From positions 124,001-188,000 of the forward strand of contig NC_064680.1 of NCBI RefSeq assembly GCF_023278565.1: a stretch of DNA of 64,000 bases. The letters are read 5' to 3'. The notes beneath the pieces were generated by a model. That model did no database searches. It had not been told where the DNA came from and saw only the letters and a list, made by a program, of their open reading frames with translations. Origin of the DNA: Colletotrichum lupini. Lineage: Eukaryota; Ascomycota; Sordariomycetes; Glomerellales; Glomerellaceae. Of the stretch, positions 11,223 to 22,168 are shown in pieces; the first letter of the stretch is position 1, and each line of letters begins with the position of its first letter. The position numbers and the translations under genes were made by a program.

Positions 11223-12919
11223 ATGCTGTCAAGGGCAGCTCGCATCGCGCGTCTGCAGCCCACTGCAGCGCAGCTCTACCGCTCTGTCGCAACACCAGCT
11301 GCGAGGAGACCCGAGTTCCTAGCTTCATCATGGACTAGGGGTTTTGCGCAGGACAATAAGCCGAAAGGCTCCCCTTCAGATAAGCCGATTGACCAGCAAA
11401 AGTCTTCTGAATCGACGCAAGAGGAGATCTCGGCGTCGTCAAGTCCCGAATACAAAGCAGCGTACGAAGAGGCTGCCGAAGCTTCATCCAAGACATCCTC
11501 AACACAAACTCCCAAATCCGACGCCGAGAATGCCGCCGATAAGACCGAAGCTCCTGAGCCTGCCGCACCTACCGGCCCACTACCCGACCTCACCCAGGGA
11601 ATCCCCTCCACCCTAGCATACGAGATGTCTGGTGCCACAAACAAGGCCGCGCTGGCTGCCCTCGCTGAAGAAGAGGCTGTGGCCCAGGGCGGCGGTCGCG
11701 GGCGTGGAGAGCTTCCCGACTCGGCATACGTCTCATCAACAGACAGGAAAAGACAGCAGTTTGCGAGCCGCATGTTTCTCGCCTTCGTCGGCTTCGGGGC
11801 TGCCGGTGCCGTCTACCTTGGCCGCAACTGGGAAGACAAGGCAGACGAGCTCCGGCACGCCGAGGACGCACCGAACGGATGGGGGTTCGGCGCTTGGTGG
11901 AACAGAGTCACCGCCCGTACCGGCGACTTCTTGAACTACTACCAGGAGCCTGCCTTTGAGAAGCTGCTCCCTGATCCCGATCCGTCTTTTGAGCGTCCCT
12001 ACACTCTGTGTATCAGCTTGGAAGATATGCTCGTTCACAGCGAGTGGACGCGCGAGCACGGTTGGAGAGTGGCCAAGCGCCCCGGCGTTGACTATTTCCT
12101 GCGTTACCTGAGCCAGTACTACGAGTTGGTTCTCTTTACCAGCGTTCCTTTCGCCATTGGCGAGCCGCTTGTTCGCAAACTTGACCCCTACCGCTTCATC
12201 ATGTGGCCCCTCTACCGCGAGGCGACCAAGTACAAGGATGGTGAAGTCGTCAAGGTTCGTAGAATGCCCCTCAACCATTCTCTGTACTACCTCTAACCCG
12301 GATGCAGGATCTGTCTTACCTCAATCGCGACCTGTCCAAGGTGATCATTATCGACAGCAGCGACAAGCACGTCCAGAACCAGCCAGAGAACGCCATTGTT
12401 CTTCCCAAGTGGAAGGGCGAGTCCAAGGACAAGGAGCTTGTCAGCCTGATTCCCTTTCTCGAGTACATCCACACCATGCAGTACGGCGATGTTCGCAAGG
12501 TCCTCAAGTCATTCGAGGGCAAGCACATTCCTACCGAGTTTGCTCGCCGCGAGGCGATTGCACGTGCCGAGTTCAACAAGCAGGTGGAAGCCAAGAAGAA
12601 GAAGGCGCCTTCAGGCATGGGCTTGCTGGGTGGCATGCTCGGCCTCAAGCCCTCTAACATGGCCTTGATGGTTTCCCCCGATGGTGAACAAAACCCCCAC
12701 GAGGCTCTCGCCCAGGGTAAGATGCTCCAGGATATCGCCCGTGAGCGCGGCCAGCGCAACTACGAGATGCTCGAGAAGGAGATTCGCGAAAACGGTGAAA
12801 AGTGGCTCAAGGAGGAAGCTGCCATGCAGGAGAAGGCCCAGCAGGAAGCCATGCAGAGCATGATGGGCTCCTTCAGCGGATGGTTCGTTAAGGGCGACGA
12901 CGCCAGCAAGAAGCAGTAA
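11223..12919 (+). CDS. TIM50: Mitochondrial import inner membrane translocase subunit TIM50
   Basis: Receptor of the TIM23 presequence translocase. It receives preproteins in the intermembrane space and keeps the channel closed. Exons 11223-12254 and 12308-12919 are split by a 53-nt intron; 547 residues. The basic N-terminus (MLSRAARIARLQPTAAQLYR) is a matrix-targeting presequence. An Ala/Ser/Pro/Glu-rich stretch follows, then a transmembrane segment near residues 181-197 (FLAFVGFGAAGAVYLG). The FCP1/NIF-like domain shows YTLCISLEDMLVHSEW, GVDYFLRYLSQYYELVLFTS and DLSYLNRDLSKVIIID. The phosphatase DxDxT motif is replaced, as in other Tim50 proteins. The C-terminal tail is Lys/Glu/Met-rich and helical. 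Confidence 0.95.
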
Positions 12920-13464
12920 AGAGGGGGCTGCCACGCACAACCAAAATCCCTTGGCTAATCAGCACATCTTGTGCTTTCCACAAAGACCCACTTCTTCTCT
13001 CTTCTTACCAAAACTATTTGTATTTGTATTATCAGGCAAGCTTGGGCGGCGAAGAGGCGTCCCAACTTGCATATAGACTTGACGACGTAGGTCTGCATAT
13101 GTACGAATCTCTGTATACTACTACAATGCCAGAACACCTCTATGAGGGAATGGCTCAATCAAAGTTGGCGTACCATTGTGCGATGTAAAGCCAAGCTGTA
13201 ATCGAGTGGCGCAGTTAGATCAACGTATAACCTAGGGGTTGACTCATTATTGCCAGATTCTGTAGTTGATATCTATTGTTCATTACTATAAGCCTATGGG
13301 TTTCCAGCCCATTGTCCGTCGCTCATCATCAATCATCGTAGGCCGTGCTACTATTCGCCATCATCACGTACCTCCAGTGGGCGGTATCCTAATTCAGCTT
13401 TCCAAATATCCTCCATTGATCGAAACTCAGCTAGCTACCAAGACTTCCGTGAGGCTGAGAATGC
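12920..13464. other. Convergent 3' region between TIM50 and the small secreted protein gene
   Basis: AT-richer than the flanks, as expected for 3' untranslated and terminator DNA. No gene or repeat recognised. Confidence 0.5.
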
Positions 13465-13836
13465 TTAAGCTGGGTGAGGGTTCTTCTTCATCCCTACTCT
13501 CGCACACTGCTCGCAGTTGGGGTTTGTGATGCATTGGAAGAATCTGCCAATGATTAGTCTATTGGCAATGACTCGATCGCAACACTCTTTTGTGAAAAGT
13601 ACGAAATTGCAAAGTGATTAGGATCCCACGTACCCGTCTCTGTCTTTTCCTTTCAAGTCCTCGCAGCGGCAGGCCAACTGACAGTAGTGCCATAATGGGT
13701 TGAATGGCGGTGTCTTTCCTGCCTCGATGAGAGGGTCTGCTTCGGCGAGGGAGCTGGTGTCTGGCTTTTGTGTGGTTGGCGCGGCCAGACCGTGTGCCGT
13801 AAAGAGGGTGAAAAGTGTGACTTGGAAGAAGCGCAT
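13465..13836 (-). CDS. Small secreted cysteine-rich protein (six Cys), effector-like
   Basis: No known family recognised. Exon 1 (13836-13634) encodes a clear signal peptide, MRFFQVTLFTLFTAHGLA, probably cut before APTT. Exon 2 (13543-13465) follows a 90-nt intron with donor GTACGT, a CTAAT-type branch site and acceptor GGCAG. The joined frame gives 93 residues. The mature part is Pro-rich, then carries three cysteines in WHYCQLACRC and three more in QCITNPNCEQC, all in the C-terminal half. The intron falls between the two cysteine triplets. Six closely spaced cysteines in a secreted peptide of this size suggest three disulfides, as in fungal effectors or antimicrobial peptides, but that role is inference. 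Without splicing the second cysteine triplet would be lost. Confidence 0.72.
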
Positions 13837-15183
13837 GTTGTTACGGTATCGAGAACCAGTCTATAAGCCTTGTTTCCAGAAGTGGTGTTGAACGGTAAAT
13901 ATAGAGTAGAGTGCCAAACGTTGCGGTTGCGAAGACTCGAGGTTATATTGCAATGTTGGCTGATGTCGATGCTTTTTGTTCATGTCCTCAACCTCGCCGT
14001 TGCCCTGGATTATATTCCCGTAACGCCTTGAAAAAAACTGTCTTCTTTCCCAGGCTTTGATATCCAAGCCATGAACCAGTATCACCGCAAGATCATCTGC
14101 ATCAATGTTTGCGGTTCACTCAGCATGAGGCTGCACGAGGAAGTACAGGCTGGCACAGCAACAATGCTATCAGGGTGACAATGCTTCCTGGTCTGGTGAC
14201 GATTTCTGTGTTTCTCGATATCCCGAGATACTTCACGGCTTTTGAAAGACCAGCTCAATATTGGGTATTCTGGGATCGAAAAGGTCCGAAAGAGCTCATA
14301 TGACCAAAGAATGAATGCCTGGATTCCTGTCGAGTGTCGTGCAAAAGGTCGTACCAGTATAACCTCGATGAATGGCGAAACAGCAACAGGGCAACACTTA
14401 TAGAATCCATCATGAGATCTTTCGCCTTGTTCTCCCCGGTAAGCAGGGCAACCGGCGTCCAGCAAGGGAGGCCGGTAGGCATACGAGGGAATTGGACAAA
14501 AGAAGTGCGACAAAAACGGCCTTCCAGTGCTGTCATAGAATCGGACTTGCGTCCATGGCACTTGTACGACGTGAGAAGGTCGCGTTTTCGTGGAGTCGAA
14601 GCTACTTGACCCAGTCCAGCTGGTATCGTCTGGAACGTATCGACATTACGTCCCCGAATGAACTGATGGATGCATTGCACACCCTCAGATGTAGTAACGT
14701 AATCATAAATCGCACAAAAGTTGTACGAGACCACATGGCGGTGAGACATCTCGCAGTAGATCAGGTACGCAGCGCAATCTGGCAGCTCTGCGCAGGGTCG
14801 TCCCCCATAGTTCAGCGTTGGCAAGCGGCAGAGAACACAGCTTGATCTATTCTAATATCGCAAGCTGGACGTGTTGCCTTGGGGGATGTGTCGTGGAACT
14901 TAGGGTAAGGGGCAGCTGCTCGGTCCTTCGCGACTGATGAAAGATATCCGTGACAGCTCGGGTGTACAAGCCCAAGGTTCCATCACCGACAGCGCTGTCC
15001 TTATACTTATGCACCATAAAGGCGATGGATGGACACTGTTGCCATCGTAACGAAAAAGGTCAGACATAATATCACAGCATGCCGGATGGAAATTGCAAGA
15101 ACGATGCGAGTAATGCTACAAAATGAGATTGTACACTAGAAATGAGACAAGGCTTCTCCTGGCCGGGTATTTGAGCAACATTA
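13837..15183. other. Gene-poor interval with possible gene relic
   Basis: Two overlapping minus-strand open frames (14824-14255 and 14561-14082) look protein-like in parts, but no start codon with a leader and no single reading frame connects them. See the matching finding. Otherwise nothing was recognised. Confidence 0.4.
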
Positions 15184-16902
15184 TTATGAATTGGCCTCCC
15201 CGTTTTGAACCATCTTCTTTTCCTCCGGGATTGGTGCTGGTGCAGGTGCAGCAACGCAGGCACTACTTGTCGCTGTCACGACTAAAACGCCGTACGCAAC
15301 AAGTGCTACGACTGCAATGAGGTCGATGATGTGGACGAACCACCAAAAGTGCTGGGTGCCCAAGGCACAAGTTGCATATTCAAATTGCCAGGTCCACGTG
15401 GTCTCGTCAAACCAAACGCTGAGCAGACCTGCGTTGCCGCCAAAGTCGCCCATCATGCTCCTAACCGTGATCTCCCTCAGCCCCGGAGCACCAGCTGCGC
15501 CGACTGCGCCGCGGCTCTTTGCGGTCGGCCAGGTTTCGACCTCCCATGACGGAACTTGTTGGTCTGGTTTCGTCTGGTTGACGTAGTGGTACGTGTCACA
15601 ACCCTCGTGATCGTGGCCGTTCAAGATGACGCCGCGGCGACCTTTGCCGTTGCCGGGCGCCTCCGTGTTACCGCTCATGCCAAAGATGCCCTCGAGGAAG
15701 CCCTTGCTCGCGTCAGCCGAGAGCAGGTTCTGCTCCTTGACTCCGCCACCGTCGTGGTCGCCGTGAAAGTCGAAAAAGGGCGCGTCGACGCAAACACCTT
15801 CAGGCTTGTACAACGGGATGTGAGTCAGTACAACGGTGAAATGGCCGCTGTATTCTACCGCTGCCGAAGTCTCAATGACTGCGTTGATGAAGGCATATGT
15901 GTCGTCTTGGAGGGACGTGTCTTTGGCCGGAGTGTCCAAGTTCATGTCGTTCAGGACAATGACGCGAATCTCTGGGGCCAGGCGATCGGACTCGGGATTT
16001 TGCTCGTCGTCCACAATGGTGGCGTTGAGTTTCGGGTCTTGGATGGGGAGCTCGAAGCGTAGCTCATAGTTTGCCTTGCCAAAGAGGCGCTCGAATCGGC
16101 CGAAGCGGTCCTGATTGATATCGCCGGCGTAACCAATGTCGTGGTTGCCGGCCACGTTGATGACACGGCGCGGCCACACAGCAGAGGGCTCACCAGAGAC
16201 GGAAAGGTAGTCAGTGAGGTCATACTCCATGGCCGGGAACACTGCAGCTTCGTCTGGAACCCTCTCGGCCCCTCGCACCACGCGATCCCAATACCGACGG
16301 CCGCGGCGCCGGAACTCTTCAATGCCAATCCACTGGCTGCCCAAGAGGTCCCCGAGCACGGTAACGTGGGTAGGGCGAGTCCACCAGTGTACCGTTCGGA
16401 AGATATGTGCCAGGTAAAAGTCGTTGCCAAAGAGGTCTATCCGCTTGCGAATGGACTCGAGCTCGTCAAAGACGTCCTCCCAGAAGATATCGACAATGTC
16501 GTGCAGAGAGTGACGAATGCGCTGGCGCAGCGAGTGACTCGATCCAAAGGTCACATGGGACCATAGACTTCTCGCGTGAGGGAAGATTGGGCCATCATGT
16601 TTTCGAATGGACGTGTCGCCCTCGAGCTGGGGGTCACCAAGCGCAAGAAGGCGGAAAGGCGCGGGGCGAGCTTCGCTTGATCGTAGGGGGATTGGTAGAG
16701 GAATATGTTGTCGCGCGGCTTCGAGGAAAGCAGCGGCGCTGCTGTCGGCAACATGGCTCGGACTCGTCGATGCGCTGCCGGTTGGAGCGACAGGGAATGC
16801 GCATCCCAAGAAGACGGGATAGAGATAGAGCCAAAAGGTCGAGATTACCGCCAGCGGCAGCAGGAGGCGGAGGCCATGGCGGAGGAGGGCCACTAGGGAC
16901 AT
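15184..16902 (-). CDS. Ted1/Cdc1-type ER metallophosphoesterase (GPI-anchor remodelling)
   Basis: Single-exon gene of 572 residues. In the Cdc1/Ted1/PGAP5 family the enzyme removes an ethanolamine-phosphate side branch from GPI anchors in the ER, which aids p24-dependent export. Visible marks: an N-terminal membrane span (about residues 8-31); metal-binding motifs GDPQLEGD, VLGDLLGS and NVAGNHDIGY; later THIPLY and LNGHDHEGCDTYHY. These fit the calcineurin-like phosphoesterase core. A C-terminal span (IIDLIAVVALVAYGVLVV) lies close to the end. Overall length and topology (span, lumenal catalytic domain, span) agree with Ted1. The choice between Ted1 and Cdc1 orthologues is not certain. Confidence 0.88.
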   Translation of the reverse strand: MSLVALLRHGLRLLLPLAVISTFWLYLYPVFLGCAFPVAPTGSASTSPSHVADSSAAAFLEAARQHIPLPIPLRSSEARPAPFRLLALGDPQLEGDTSIRKHDGPIFPHARSLWSHVTFGSSHSLRQRIRHSLHDIVDIFWEDVFDELESIRKRIDLFGNDFYLAHIFRTVHWWTRPTHVTVLGDLLGSQWIGIEEFRRRGRRYWDRVVRGAERVPDEAAVFPAMEYDLTDYLSVSGEPSAVWPRRVINVAGNHDIGYAGDINQDRFGRFERLFGKANYELRFELPIQDPKLNATIVDDEQNPESDRLAPEIRVIVLNDMNLDTPAKDTSLQDDTYAFINAVIETSAAVEYSGHFTVVLTHIPLYKPEGVCVDAPFFDFHGDHDGGGVKEQNLLSADASKGFLEGIFGMSGNTEAPGNGKGRRGVILNGHDHEGCDTYHYVNQTKPDQQVPSWEVETWPTAKSRGAVGAAGAPGLREITVRSMMGDFGGNAGLLSVWFDETTWTWQFEYATCALGTQHFWWFVHIIDLIAVVALVAYGVLVVTATSSACVAAPAPAPIPEEKKMVQNGEANS

Positions 16903-17776
16903 GTAGACGGCAGCATGAAGCAGAAGTCAATGACTCTGCAGCTGTGTTTGGTGTCGAGCCTCCTTGTTGTGAAAAGAGGGATATAAAGCCGAAAGAAAAG
17001 ATTAGTCTAGTCGTATGAATAATTACAGTCGAGATGGAAAGGGAAGAAAAAATAATCACAATAATAATACGGAGTAGTTCCTCCTGTTTCGTCCAGCTTT
17101 CCGTCGCAATTTGCGTTCGGGGGTGACATGGGACGGAACATGTGTGGAAAAGGGGTCCAAATGGATACCTAGCTACAGCGACAGCAACCCTGACCAGGGC
17201 GCCAGGCACTGTGTCTAGGCACTTGGGGTGCCCCTGTACTCCGTAGTGGAGACCATTTCACCTGCTGTAAAGTAGCCGGGTCCAGGCCACCGACGTCATT
17301 TGTTCCAGGCACTGTCCTAATCGTAAGGTAATTTCTTGCCTCGATGCAATGCGCAATGAATGCATCTTCCTACCAATTGCGGTTCAATTTCACATGTTCT
17401 TTGAATTAAACAAAGCCACAAGAAGCCTTTAGACTGTGATGTACCAATAAGTCCCGAATTCTAAGAGCCAGATGTGCTTACGCAAAGGTCTCCAGTCGTG
17501 GCAGTCATGACGAACTGTCTTAGGTAGCCTGCTAACTTAAAACAAGCTTGTTTCGATGCCTAGAACTTTTTGGATCTTCGCTTTACTATCTATGAGTGTG
17601 AATTAGCCAAGGCGGTATCTTTCATTGCCTGGTATTCATGCATCTGTGCAGAGAGATGTTGTTGTGTGTCTGTGAAAGGCCACTCCTTTCAAGTTTGACG
17701 CACATGATTTATAATTCTGCGACCCCATCGCCCAACGCCATGCGTGTATCGTTTTTGAAATCCCAAGTGTTATCCA
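16903..17776. other. Intergenic region upstream of the Ted1-like gene
   Basis: No gene seen. It holds two copies of the 9-mer TACGGAGTA in opposite orientation (17068-17076 and 17237-17245), part of a set found across the window. Confidence 0.5.
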
Positions 17777-18243
17777 TCATGCGTAAGACCCCATGCCCTC
17801 TTCATCCTCCATCTCATCATCCAGAGTCGGGATATCGACCAAGAACTCAGGCTCATCTGTATCAAACGAGAATGCGACAATGCAATTATCTTTGAAGCCC
17901 TTGCCAACTGGCGTATCGCTGTCAGAAACCTTGATATTCTTCCATCCTTGAGTCAAATCGGTGGCATTGATTGGCAGGGCATAAGCCAGTTGTACATCGC
18001 CTTCAGGAACGGCGGTTGTCTCGGGGGAAGTGTGGTTGATTGTAAGGCCATCGGGGAAGCGATCGCGGAGCACCTCGAGCAGCGATGTGGTTACTTCGGA
18101 GAATTGCTGTTGGCCGTCGACAAACATCAAGATGGTGTGGGCACCGTACTTGAAGCGTACCGAGAAGAAGGTCTCGTCGATCTGCTGATCAAGAGTGTTA
18201 GTACGATAAGGTTTGGAAAGGCAGCGACCTATTTTCATACCAT
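17777..18243 (-). CDS. Conserved-looking acidic protein, unknown function; intron directly after ATG
   Basis: Not recognised. The long exon (18184-17777) encodes IDETFFSVRFKYGAHTILMFVD, a beta-rich start that could be a ubiquitin-like fold. It is followed by a Leu/Arg helix (SLLEVLRDRFPDGL) and an acidic C-terminus (DDEMEDEEGMGSYA). No good ATG lies in this exon. Upstream, ATG at 18243-18241 is followed at once by GTATGA. A strong branch site TACTAAC and acceptor TCAG lie just before the exon, giving a 56-nt intron and a protein of 136 residues starting M-QIDET. The alternative acceptor three bases on would give M-IDET. It is divergent from the Tim17-like gene, with 385 bp between them. Confidence 0.68.
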
Positions 18244-18628
18244 CTTTGCGAGGTGTACCTGTTCTACCTTATGGAGATTGAATGCAAATTGTTGGAGGCG
18301 ACAGTGGGACGTCGCAAACCAAGATGTTGGTTGGGGATCGTCGGTGGGTGAAGAACTACTGTGTATGGTAAGGTACCTTACTTTCTCTCAGGTGGCAGCT
18401 GTCAGGTAAGCAGCGGGGAAGTCGCGACCGACAGAGCTCGGGACCGCGGGGCACTTTCCCCAATGCGAAATCACATGACTTCGTGTTGTATGCAGAGATG
18501 GCCCAAGCTCCCAGGAGCTGACGGATCACGGACTTCTGCACCTGAGGTGAGCACATTGGCCGTGCATCCCGGTCTTCGTCACCAAAGTCTTCAATTGCCA
18601 ACAGCCACAAGCTGTCCGCTCTTCCAAG
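18244..18628. other. Short bidirectional promoter
   Basis: Shared 385-bp upstream region of the acidic unknown protein and the Tim17-like gene, with an AGGTACCT palindrome near 18371. No other element recognised. Confidence 0.5.
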
Positions 18629-19370
18629 ATGCCTGAATATGCCAATGAAAACCACAAAACACAACTCGGAACCGATTATCCTTCCAGTATCGATCCCACC
18701 ATGGCCGAACGACCGCAGATGACGTTGGCCGAGAGCCTCAGTTTCGGCCAGAAGCCTTCCGAGGCACGCCTCTCCATCCCGACACCAGCACGAATCCCGC
18801 TCGCAGGGCTTATTGGATTTGGTATCGGAACTACTCTGGGTCTCGCCCATGGAGGTCGCATAGCTCAGCTGCGCTTCCGTGCTGAGCACGCGCACAAGAT
18901 GCCAACAACGACGACCGGATGGTATCTCTACCACAAAAGCAAGAACTACCACACCATGTACGGCGGCCTCAGGGAAGGCTTGACCATGGGAGCCAGACTT
19001 AGTTTCTGGACCCTCATGGCCTTTGGCTTGGAGAGCACCATCGACCGGTATCGAGGCCAGAGCGATCTCATCAGTACCGTCTCCGCCAGTTTGACCGTGG
19101 CCGGTACTTTCAGTCTGTGGAGTAGGTCAACTCCGTCCCATGCAGGCGCATGTATGCGCGTACTAATAGTTCTTGTCCAATCTAGATCGCTTCTCTCTTC
19201 CAACGGCAGCTCGCACAGCAAGATATGGCCTCCTCTTTGGACTGGTATACGGTGGATTACAAGACGCTGTTGGTCTTGCTCGGGGCCGTCCCATTGGCTA
19301 TGTGGAATCTCTACGCAGGCGGTTTGGATCTGGCAAGACACCGAAGGCCGATCAGCCTCAGAGTGGTTAA
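18629..19370 (+). CDS. Tim17/Tim22/Tim23-family-like membrane protein
   Basis: Exons 18629-19121 and 19186-19370 join in frame over a 64-nt intron (GTAGGT..TCTAG, with a TACTAAT branch site); 225 residues. Glycine-rich hydrophobic segments start at about residue 55 (IPLAGLIGFGIGTTLGLAHGG). Then comes GLREGLTMGARLSFWTLMAF followed by ESTIDRYRG and D..ST. This resembles the Tim17-family pattern of GxxxG helices and an R-G-x-x-D turn. A last glycine-rich segment (RYGLLFGLVYGGLQDAVG) precedes a basic tail. A mitochondrial inner-membrane place is likely. Whether it is a translocase subunit or a complex I-type accessory protein cannot be told. Start choice: first in-frame ATG; MAERPQ at 18701 is an alternative. 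Confidence 0.7.
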
Positions 19371-20372
19371 TTCGAGGCTCTCCACCGGGAAAGCGGACCT
19401 CATTGCAAAAAAAAAAAAAACCCCATCCTTCAGGGGCTGTGTAACCACGGATTGTTGGTTGCGCTGAGGATCGCCGAGCCGAGCCAAGCCTGCGTGAATC
19501 AGAAAGCCCCGAAGCTGGCGCGTGACCTCTGCATTGCGAAGGAGAAGGAATCCGCATGCTATTGCGCCGCCCGAATCAATATGGCCTAGCTGGCCCTATG
19601 CCGCGCGAAACTGAGACAGTGTACCACAGGACATCGCCGCAGTACCCTACGCCTGCCCGAGTACCAAGATGGCCGGCCATCTAGTTGACTGCAGATGGAA
19701 GGTCACAATCACTAGAATGTTCGAGTCGCAGAATATCCTGGTCGCATCGAAACCATCTTGATGGAACCCAATCGCACCGCCATCACAGGTCAAGGCCATT
19801 CGCCAATGGGAGGCTTCGCAAATTGCTCTGCATCATCGCCAGGGTCCGTCCAAACGCTCCGCCTCCGCTTCCGGCTACAGTCGGCTATCTCTCTGAGGCA
19901 CAAGACCTCCACGTGACGGGTCTGTGAAAAGAGATAAGGGGGGCCTTGGTTCAACTTCACCAAAGCCATCGTTGGCTATTTGACCTGCCTCGGCGCACAG
20001 CAATAACTCATCTTCTTGGCCATTGACACTGGCCTACCTGAGATTACGGTACAGTCCGTGAGACGGCCTTGGGACTGTCAGTGGGTTCGGGCATCTTGCA
20101 AAGACTGCTAGATAAAGGCTATGTCATGTGTAGGGTCGTCGAGTACAGTACCTACCTACCTTGTAGTACCTCTCGCGCCGATATTGCATGTCACTAAGTA
20201 AATAAATATCCATCAATCAAGCCTATCTTAGAAATAGGCAACCACCCCTCTGCCCTACTCCGCTACCAAGCTTTGTTTCCTCAACTCGCATTGATCATTG
20301 CATTTTCCAAGGCATCCTAAGCCTCAGCTTCTACAAAGGGCGCGTTTACCTTGCGGTCCTTGAGCAGCGGGC
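19371..20372. other. Intergenic region upstream of proline dehydrogenase
   Basis: No gene was seen in about 1 kb. It contains an A13 run near 19408 just after the Tim17-like gene and a short cluster of TACC/GGTA elements (20147-20172). Confidence 0.5.
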
Positions 20373-21981
20373 ATGTTTGCACCTACTCAACAATACAGCA
20401 TTGCTCTTAGGAGAAGACCATTGCATGCCGCCTTCCTATCGTCTGCCTCGCGCGCTGGATTTCGGCAACATGGCAGCTTCCCTCCCATGAGTACATTGGA
20501 AAGATCCATCCATCTGTCTACGAGGCGGCCTTTGTTGAATAATCAGCTCTTAGACGCAGACACGACACCTACACACCTGGCACTCGAACGTAAGACACCA
20601 TCATCGACAATAATATCCTCATCACCACCATCAATGGGCCCACCAAAACCCTTATCCATCCTTCCACTGAACGTCATCGTCCGCTCCCTACTGACATCAA
20701 CAATATCCTCCTCGCCTACCCTTCTTCCGCCCTCGCTATGGCTAATGTCCGTCCTTGCACACGCTACCAATCCACTGCTCAACCCAGACAAGAACCCGCT
20801 CCTGCGTTTCTTCCTAAAGAAAACATTTTACGCACAGTTCTGCGCCGGAGAAACTCCAGCCGAAGTTGGTCGAACCATCAAGGGTCTCAAGGACATTGGG
20901 TTCTCGGGTGTCATACTGGGATACGCAAAGGAGGTTGCCTTGACCAACGCTCAGAAAAAGGAATTGGGTGCTTGTAGCCAAGGCAAGATTGCGGAAGAGT
21001 GCATTCGCAATGAGATTATTCCTTGGGCCACAGGTACCTTGAAGACAGTACAGCTGGCAGAACCAGGAGACTTTGTTGCTCTCAAGTAGAAACCATTCAT
21101 TTCATTTCTCCATCTTGATCCTTCAAACCACGTCTACTGACTGTTCTGGCAGATTTACTGGTGCCGGTCGTCAAGCACTAGATTCTCTCGCAGAACGTTT
21201 GCCACGTTCTGCCGCCCTGACCGACGCCATCAACTCCGTCTGCTCTCTCGCTTCCGAGCGTGGTGTTCGCCTCTTGTTCGACGCTGAGCAGGCCTCTCTG
21301 CAGCCTGTTATCGACGATTGGACCATGGAGTACATGCGAAAGTACAATACCGCCCCAAGGCAAGCACTTGTCTACGGGACGTATCAGGCGTACCTAAAGT
21401 CAACCCCAGAGACGCTCTCAAGACATCTTCGAGTCGCAAGAGAAGAAGGCTTCACCTTGGGCGTAAAGCTTGTGCGCGGTGCATACATTGGAACCGACCC
21501 GAGACATCTCATCCACGAAACGAAAGAAGGCACGGATGCCTGCTACGATGGCATTGCCGAAAGTCTCCTCAAGAAACAATGGGGAAATGTTTTGCAGGGT
21601 GATCTCCGAATGCCATCAATCAGCTTGATCATTGCTTCCCACAATGCTGAGTCCGTCAGGCTGGCTCGAAAAATTTGTATCGATGGGGAAGCTTGTACTG
21701 AGGTAGTCTTTGCACAATTGCAAGGCATGGCGGACGAAGTTAGCTGCGAGCTAGTCTGTCCGACAGGTTCGGGCAATATGCGGGAGCGGAAGAGAGCAGA
21801 GTCCCGGGCCATCGAAGCGTACAAGTATCTCGTTTGGGGGTCGACTGGAGAATGCATGAAGTATCTCTTAAGAAGAGCGCATGAAAATCGGGATGCGGTA
21901 CAGCGAACACGAAGTGGACGCAATGCGATGTTCAGTGAATTGGTGAGGAGAATGAAGAGTAGTATTGGGGTATCCGTCTAA
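20373..21981 (+). CDS. PUT1: Mitochondrial proline dehydrogenase
   Basis: FAD enzyme that oxidises proline to pyrroline-5-carboxylate in mitochondria, the first step of proline use as nitrogen and carbon source. Exons 20373-21085 and 21153-21981 are split by a 67-nt intron (GTAGAA..GGCAG); 513 residues. The N-terminus is rich in Arg/Ser/Leu and lacks acidic residues, as in mitochondrial presequences. The PRODH barrel shows GVRLLFDAEQASLQPVIDDW, ALVYGTYQAYLKSTPETL, LGVKLVRGAYI and, near the end, YLVWGSTGECMKYLLRRAHEN, which carries the conserved Arg-Arg of the substrate site. Gene context gives no partner (no P5C dehydrogenase or Zn-cluster regulator adjacent). Confidence 0.93.
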
Positions 21982-22168
21982 ACTGGCGCGCTTTTTTGGA
22001 ATTCGAAATCGTCCGGGCTGCGAGGAGTTGGATCCTAGGTACTGGGTTAGATATCCCTCGAGAACTAGAGCATAGCAATTACGATTATATGACTTACGAC
22101 AAATCCATTCAAAGAACAGAGGTGGATGACCTGTACGTTCCACGCATGCGCCGGCGTAGTTTGGCAGC

